Source of the DNA: Alishewanella longhuensis
GTDB taxonomy: Bacteria > Pseudomonadota > Gammaproteobacteria > Enterobacterales > Alteromonadaceae
Length of the DNA stretch: 64,000 nucleotides
Direction: 5' to 3'
NCBI RefSeq assembly: GCF_014653435.1
Contig: NZ_BNAO01000002.1
Span: 29,730-93,729 of the forward strand
A model generated the notes under the pieces. That model was not told where the DNA came from. It was given only the letters and a program-made list of their open reading frames with translations, and did not search any database. The position numbers and the translations under genes were made by a program. Positions 59,593-64,000 of the stretch are shown here, piece after piece (positions within the stretch are counted from its first letter, which is position 1; every line of letters begins with the position of its first letter).

Positions 59593-60486
59593 CTATACTG
59601 CAAGTAACAGGTTTATACTGTAACCTGTAACACAGGCGGTGCCCAACACCACCAACACAAAAGCTGCCATTAATGGCCACCTAAACAACCGTTTTAAGAT
59701 AATCAGCTCAGGCAAACTGGCACCAGCACCGCCAATAGTGAGCGACATTACCGCTCCCAAACTAACGCCTTTCGCCACCAAGGATGCCGCGATAGGTAAC
59801 ATACTACTGGCACGGACATAAAGTAAAATGCCGGCCAGCGCTGCGGCCGGTATTAACCACCAGGGGTTAGCGGCACTCATGTTTTGTAAGACGCTTGCCG
59901 GCACATAACCATGCACTATCGCCCCCACAGCGACGCCCAAAGCCAAGTGAGGTACAAAGCTGCGCGTTTGGCTGATAGCCTGGCGCAAGGTACTTTTCCA
60001 GCTAAGGTTGGGTGTTTCAGCCACTGCCTCGCCCGCTTTGCAGCCACAACTACCTGGCAAGCTGACAAAGCGCTGAAAGTTAAATTGCTGCAACAACACG
60101 CCACTTAACATTGCCACACCCAGTACACCAGAGCCGTAAATTAGGGTGAGTTTTAGACCAAACATTAACCAGAGTAAGGCAATTAGCACCGGATTTAACA
60201 ACGGTGAAGTAAATAAAAACGTCATTACCGGACCAAAGGCGGCATTGGCACGCAACAGCCCTACCATCATCGGCAAAGTAGAACAGCTACAAAACGGAGT
60301 AATAGCACCAAGTAAGGCAGCTGTAAAATAACCACTGCGGCCACTAAGTAATGCCTGTACTTTGTGCCGGGGTAACTTATGTTGCAGGTAAACTACCAGC
60401 ATACTAATCAAAACAAACAACACGAGCATTTCACTAAAGGTGACGATAAAAAACTGTACCGCCGACAACAAGGTAGCATTAAACAT
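59593..60486 (-). CDS. DUF318/ArsP-type permease
   Basis: About 297 aa from the ATG at 60486, which has GGAG six bases upstream. It has about eight to ten membrane helices and the family signature TPFCSCSTLPMMVGLL with paired cysteines. A SLPGSCGCKAG cytoplasmic loop adds another CxC. Some relatives (ArsP) export trivalent organoarsenicals; others have no known substrate. It diverges from an ArsR-type regulator gene, so metal(loid)-responsive export is a reasonable inference. Confidence 0.75.
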   Translation of the reverse strand: MFNATLLSAVQFFIVTFSEMLVLFVLISMLVVYLQHKLPRHKVQALLSGRSGYFTAALLGAITPFCSCSTLPMMVGLLRANAAFGPVMTFLFTSPLLNPVLIALLWLMFGLKLTLIYGSGVLGVAMLSGVLLQQFNFQRFVSLPGSCGCKAGEAVAETPNLSWKSTLRQAISQTRSFVPHLALGVAVGAIVHGYVPASVLQNMSAANPWWLIPAAALAGILLYVRASSMLPIAASLVAKGVSLGAVMSLTIGGAGASLPELIILKRLFRWPLMAAFVLVVLGTACVTGYSINLLLAV

Positions 60487-60506
60487 AGCACTCTCCAATT
60501 TCATTA

Positions 60507-60609
60507 TTCCAGAAAAATAGAAATATAAATTAGATGGCTGCTCCTAAAGTGCAGCATCCGCCAAACATTTCCACTAATGCAGAAATATTATATTTCCATA
60601 AAAATAGAA
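60507..60609. promoter_or_regulatory. Permease-arsR divergent control region
   Basis: TTCCA-G/T-AAAAATAGAA occurs twice (60507-60522 and 60594-60609, one mismatch). A 15-bp palindrome GAAATAT-T-ATATTTC lies at 60582-60596, close to the arsR side. These are good candidates for ArsR binding sites. The remaining bases show no gene. Confidence 0.55.
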
Positions 60610-60667
60610 TTGTCAACACAGTTCGATGAAGTTAGAATTAAACTCTACCTTTTGACAGGAGCACGCC

Positions 60668-60994
60668 ATGCAACTTGAACTCGCCGCCGCACGCTTAGCA
60701 GAGCTGGGACACCCTACCCGCTTGGCTATTTTCCGTTTATTAGTCAAAGCTGGCCAGCACGGTATTAGTGTCGGTGACATTCAGCAACAGTTGGATATTC
60801 CAGGTTCGACCTTGTCACACCATTTATCACGCATGATTAAAGTAAATTTAGTAGAACAGCAGCGCGACGGCCGTACCCTGTACTGTCGGTTAAAGTTTAT
60901 TGAGGTTGAAGCGCTGCTAGGCTTTTTATATGACGAATGTTGTGTGGCCGAGGGCCAGCCAGGCTGGCTTAGCATGCCAAACCGCCAATGCTAA
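60668..60994 (+). CDS. ArsR-family transcriptional regulator
   Basis: A 108-aa winged-helix repressor. AELGHPTRLAIFRLLV is at the N terminus, the recognition helix is IPGSTLSHHLSRM, and the wing is VEQQRDGRTLYCRL. A vicinal cysteine pair (DECC, near 90-92) plus Cys108 at the C terminus could sense thiophilic metal(loid)s. The classical CxC in the DNA-binding helix is absent, so the sensing site differs from E. coli ArsR. TTGACAGGAG precedes the ATG. The divergent permease is the obvious target. Confidence 0.8.
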   Translation: MQLELAAARLAELGHPTRLAIFRLLVKAGQHGISVGDIQQQLDIPGSTLSHHLSRMIKVNLVEQQRDGRTLYCRLKFIEVEALLGFLYDECCVAEGQPGWLSMPNRQC

Positions 60995-61259
60995 TTGCTG
61001 TTTACGCTAACCGGTTTAATATTATCGCGGCTATTCAATAATATTGGGGTACTTCTGCTGATGGTTAGCCAAAAACTGAGGGTGTTACACGCATAGTACC
61101 AAAAACGTTAAAGCAATGATATAAAAAGATATTGTTTGGTCTTATCTCTTGTTTGGCGTGATAATTTAAAGCACTTTGCAGGCCACTTTTAATGACGTCA
61201 ATCTCAGCAGTACTTTTACTCAAATCGTCGAAATCCAGCTCAAGATGCCCATGCTGCCG

Positions 61260-61532
61260 CTAGCCAGTAAGTGGATGAGCAAAATAGAGATCGCTGGCGT
61301 TTAGTAATAAACGTTCTGCCAATAGTTGGCTGGAGGTACTGTGGTACAAATCACAACCAAGGATGGAGTTTCCCATACTAAAGCTGTGAAAGCGCAGTTG
61401 ATGGGTACGGCCACTAAGTGGGCTAAACTGCACCAAGCTGCGATGTGGCGCGGTAAGCCGCTGCAATACACTAAAGGTACTACTAGCCGCTTTGCCAGTA
61501 TGATGCAAATTATCACCCGAAGAAACTGGCTT
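61260..61532 (-). pseudogene. Remnant of an RluA-family pseudouridine synthase
   Basis: The minus frame reads GKAASSTFSVLQRL, SPLSGRTHQLRFHSFSMG and ILGCDLYH then FAHPLTG. This is the C-terminal third of an RluA-type synthase. The catalytic domain with the conserved Asp motif is missing and upstream stops interrupt the frame. A TAG follows HPLTG, after which protein-like sequence continues (RQHGHLELDFDDL). It is a decayed gene. Confidence 0.75.
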
Positions 61533-61597
61533 TTATCTTTGGCAATGCTAGATGTAATATCACATCTGCAACCCAAAACGCTTAAAAAGGCACAAAA

Positions 61598-62320
61598 ATG
61601 CATATTCACTTTATTGTCCATGAACACTTTGAAGCGCCAGGCGCCTACGAATACTGGGCAAAACGCCACGGTCATATCCTTAGCTACTCCCGAGTTTATC
61701 AAGGTGAGCCTTTGCCAGACAATATTGCAACTATCGATTTTTTGATTATCATGGGCGGGCCTCAAAGCCCGGCTACAACCACAGCACAGTGTGCTCATTT
61801 CAATACAATCGCTGAACAGCAAGTCATTAAGAAGGCCATTAACGCTGGCAAAGTTGTACTGGGTATCTGTTTAGGTGCACAATTAATTGGTGAAGCCCTT
61901 GGGGCAAGATACCAACATAGCCCGGAGCGTGAAATTGGTAAATTTCCAATCACATTAACGGACTATGGTGTAGCACACCCGCTGTTTAATCATTTTGGCA
62001 AGGTGCTGGAGGTCGGACATTGGCATAACGATATGCCAGGGCTAACAGCGGATGCACAAATCGTTGCTTATAGCGAAGGTTGTCCGCGTCAAATTGTCGC
62101 TTATACGGATCTGGTGTTTGGGTTTCAATGCCACATGGAATTAACTAAAGATGTCGTGGCGTTGTTAATTGCGAACGATGATCTTAGTGTTGTTGCACAT
62201 AATCCTTTTGTTCAAGCGCCAAACATATTACTTAATCATGACTACGATGAAATGAATCAGAAGTTATATCTATTTTTAGAAAAACTAGAAAAAGTATACA
62301 AATCAAAAATTTTTAATTAA
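61598..62320 (+). CDS. Class I glutamine amidotransferase-like protein
   Basis: A 240-aa cytoplasmic GATase1 enzyme. The triad is C91 (LGICLGAQLIG), H179 and E181 (GFQCHMELT), and the oxyanion region is IIMGGPQSP. It resembles stand-alone GMP-synthase-like amidotransferases such as gamma-glutamyl hydrolases of the PuuD/YfeJ type. The actual substrate is unknown. It starts just after the RluA remnant and is followed by a terminator. Confidence 0.8.
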   Translation: MHIHFIVHEHFEAPGAYEYWAKRHGHILSYSRVYQGEPLPDNIATIDFLIIMGGPQSPATTTAQCAHFNTIAEQQVIKKAINAGKVVLGICLGAQLIGEALGARYQHSPEREIGKFPITLTDYGVAHPLFNHFGKVLEVGHWHNDMPGLTADAQIVAYSEGCPRQIVAYTDLVFGFQCHMELTKDVVALLIANDDLSVVAHNPFVQAPNILLNHDYDEMNQKLYLFLEKLEKVYKSKIFN

Positions 62321-62349
62321 TTGCTTACGCTACCTTCTCTAAGACTGTC

Positions 62350-62369
62350 CGGCGCTATGGCGCCGTTTT
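62350..62369 (+). terminator. Rho-independent terminator after amidotransferase gene
   Basis: CGGCGC, loop TATG, GCGCCG, TTTT. Confidence 0.75.
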
Positions 62370-62484
62370 AGCGTGCCGGGTACCACATAATCATAGCTCA
62401 CTGCTAAACAACTACTCCTCTGGGTCGACTTTGTTTTATAACTTCAATCAATCCGATTTTTTCTTGCACTTGTAGTCCCTAAAA

Positions 62485-62590
62485 CTCACTAAGTGCGACA
62501 TCGCACAGACCCGTTGCTTTGCACTGTGTTAAATACATCGCAGTTGATAACAGCTTTATGCCGGTGCACTAAGCTAAGCAAGGAAAGATC
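62485..62590 (+). promoter_or_regulatory. Duplicated leader of BIG2 lipoprotein, copy R2b
   Basis: 106 bp matching R2a (54283-54388) without gaps, ending at the ATG of the second BIG2 lipoprotein. 62370-62484 shows no gene. Confidence 0.7.
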
Positions 62591-64000
62591 ATGAGCAGAT
62601 ATTACACTAAGTTGTTAGACTGCAACGCTAAGGGCTTCTTTGCCCTATTGTTAATCACGCTGCTGGCTGGCTGTAACGCAGATAAAAAAGACCCTGTGCT
62701 TGGCGTAGAACCTATCGAGGGTTTAACCTCAATACAAATATCACCCGTTAATCCCAGTATAGCGGCAGGTCTAAGCCAACAGTTTACCGCCTTGGGTATT
62801 TATGCTGATGGCACGTCAGTGGATATCAGCAACAAGGTAAGCTGGACTTCTGCCACCACAACGGTTGCCACTGTTAACGCTCTGGGATTAACACAGGCCT
62901 TGCAAACGGGTAGCTCTGTGATCCGAGCCTCTTTTGTCGGTAAAACGGCCAGCAGCCTGCTTACCGTTACGGATGCCGAATTAATTAGTTTTAGCATCGA
63001 GCCGCTAGATGCCAGTATTGCTGCGGGCTTAAGCCAGCAATTTACCGCTACCGGTGTTTATTCTGATGGCAGCATTGCCAATATCAGCGGTAATGTTGTC
63101 TGGCAATCCAGTGATCCTGTGATTGCCGTAATGGCAGCCAACCACACGGATCGTAGTGGTTGGGTTAGCGCCCTGGTACCCGGCAGCACCGAAATCAGCG
63201 CCACTATAGGGACCTTGTATGCCTCGACCAATTTTACGGTAACGAATGCAGCCTTAATGGCAATGCTATTGTCTCCAGAAAACAGCAGTTTATATATTGG
63301 CATTAGCCGCAACTATACTGCTACCGGCATTTACTCTGACGGCACCTCACAAGATATCAGCGCTCAGGTTAGCTGGGCCTCCAGTAACAGCGAGGTGGCT
63401 ACGATCGGTAGCAACCCTTCTGCCAATCCGGCAGATAGCACGCAGGGCGTGGCCCTGGCACTCAGTGCCGGCACTAGCCAAATCAGTGCCAGCTTAGACT
63501 CGCTCTCCGCTGAAACCACCTTAACCGTTCGTGCGGTTAGCGTAAACAGTGTGGTCGTCACCCCCACTAACAGTACTGTGGTTGCCGGTTTGACACGGCA
63601 GTTTATTGCAACCGCCAACTATAATGATGGCAGTGCGGTTGACGTAAGCAACACGGCTATCTGGGCATCCAGCAATACGGCCGTGGCCATTATGAATCCT
63701 AATGGTAACAACAACAGTGGTTTGGCAACCTCACAGATGGAAGGCAGCGCACAAATCAGTGCCAGCTTTAATGACCAGTCTGGCTCAGCAAACTTAACCG
63801 TGACCGCCGCCAGCTTAAACAGCATCCTCATCACACCCGCCAATAGCAGTGTCATTGCCGGACAAAGCCGCCAATATACCGCAACGGGCGTCTATTCTGA
63901 TGGCTCCTCTGAAAACCTGACCACACTGGTTAACTGGACCTCGTCAGACAATGCTATCGCGCTGCCTAATGCCAGTATGAACAGCAACAGTGGTTTAGTG
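62591..64000 (+). CDS. BIG2-repeat lipoprotein, paralogue of 54389-57409 (runs off window)
   Basis: Open frame from the ATG at 62591 to the window end, at least 470 codons. It has a lipoprotein signal with lipobox LLAGC, then NADKKDPVLGVEPIEGLTSI. This is nearly the same N terminus as the first copy (NMDKKDPILGVDPIEGLTSI). Four full BIG2 repeats and the start of a fifth follow in the same order and with the same diagnostic variants, for example AAGLSQQFTALGIYADGTS and AGQSRQYTATGVYSDGSSEN. Whether it also ends in a DUF3494 domain lies outside the window. SD GCAAGGAAA. It is clearly a gene duplication, diverged but intact as far as visible. Confidence 0.85.
   Translation, partial: MSRYYTKLLDCNAKGFFALLLITLLAGCNADKKDPVLGVEPIEGLTSIQISPVNPSIAAGLSQQFTALGIYADGTSVDISNKVSWTSATTTVATVNALGLTQALQTGSSVIRASFVGKTASSLLTVTDAELISFSIEPLDASIAAGLSQQFTATGVYSDGSIANISGNVVWQSSDPVIAVMAANHTDRSGWVSALVPGSTEISATIGTLYASTNFTVTNAALMAMLLSPENSSLYIGISRNYTATGIYSDGTSQDISAQVSWASSNSEVATIGSNPSANPADSTQGVALALSAGTSQISASLDSLSAETTLTVRAVSVNSVVVTPTNSTVVAGLTRQFIATANYNDGSAVDVSNTAIWASSNTAVAIMNPNGNNNSGLATSQMEGSAQISASFNDQSGSANLTVTAASLNSILITPANSSVIAGQSRQYTATGVYSDGSSENLTTLVNWTSSDNAIALPNASMNSNSGLV

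Overview
This 64 kb window reads as chromosomal DNA of a free-living, aerobic, motile Gram-negative bacterium. The evidence is TonB-dependent transport, OmpA, Sec and lipoprotein signals, two chemotaxis receptors, a periplasmic-type KatG, FolM, MetR, and a RhlE-like helicase. Gene content and codon style resemble gammaproteobacteria of the Rheinheimera/Alishewanella (Alteromonadales) type; that placement is inference from protein resemblance only. I saw no rRNA, tRNA, CRISPR array, prophage or intact insertion sequence.

Layout. 1-6.1 kb: a minus-strand divalent-cation efflux operon (small Cys/His protein, czcC, czcB, czcA). 6.1-17.5 kb: a large secreted metzincin, a cpdB-type nucleotidase lipoprotein, metR, an S9 peptidase, a Kelch propeller, a DUF817 membrane protein and a hypothetical. 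17.7-25.2 kb: a methyltransferase, two methyl-accepting chemotaxis proteins with a fasciclin protein between them, and a PAS histidine kinase. 25.2-28.7 kb: small transporters (Gdx, LysE), a LysR regulator and folM. 28.7-36.8 kb: a disaccharide locus made of an MFS permease, a GH65 phosphorylase, beta-phosphoglucomutase, a LacI repressor and a TonB receptor. Three LacI-type operators tie it together. 37-50.9 kb: periplasmic katG, hydrolases, a SOUL lipoprotein, a DEAD-box helicase, a BlaI/BlaR1-TonB pair, a GNAT enzyme, an AEC transporter and small envelope proteins. 51-64 kb: a rearranged accessory zone with three gene remnants (HxlR, tautomerase, RluA), a GlxA-like AraC regulator, two paralogous BIG2-repeat lipoproteins (the first ending in a DUF3494 ice-binding-type domain), an OmpA protein, a permease/ArsR pair and a glutamine amidotransferase.

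How genes work together. In the sugar locus the TonB receptor and MFS permease would import an alpha-glucobiose. GH65 would phosphorolyse it to beta-glucose 1-phosphate and glucose, and PgmB would give glucose 6-phosphate. LacI would control everything through TTGCAATCGATTGCAA-type sites, one of which sits exactly between two mirror-image divergent promoters. In the efflux locus CzcA carries the D402/D408/E415 relay of the Zn/Co/Cd pumps, and its adaptor seems to lack the alpha-helical hairpin. BlaI and a BlaR1-like M56 membrane protease form a regulator pair whose sensor end is a TonB C-terminal domain instead of a penicillin-binding domain.

The least ordinary part is 53-64 kb. Two long repeats there (about 120 bp and 106 bp, each present twice) show that promoter regions have been copied and then uncoupled from their original partner genes. 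The BIG2-DUF3494 lipoprotein lies next to an OmpA protein, and a second copy of the lipoprotein runs off the window end. Start codons were moved from the longest reading frame wherever a Shine-Dalgarno (SD) sequence, signal peptide or family length argued for it. All function calls are by motif recognition; no database search was run.
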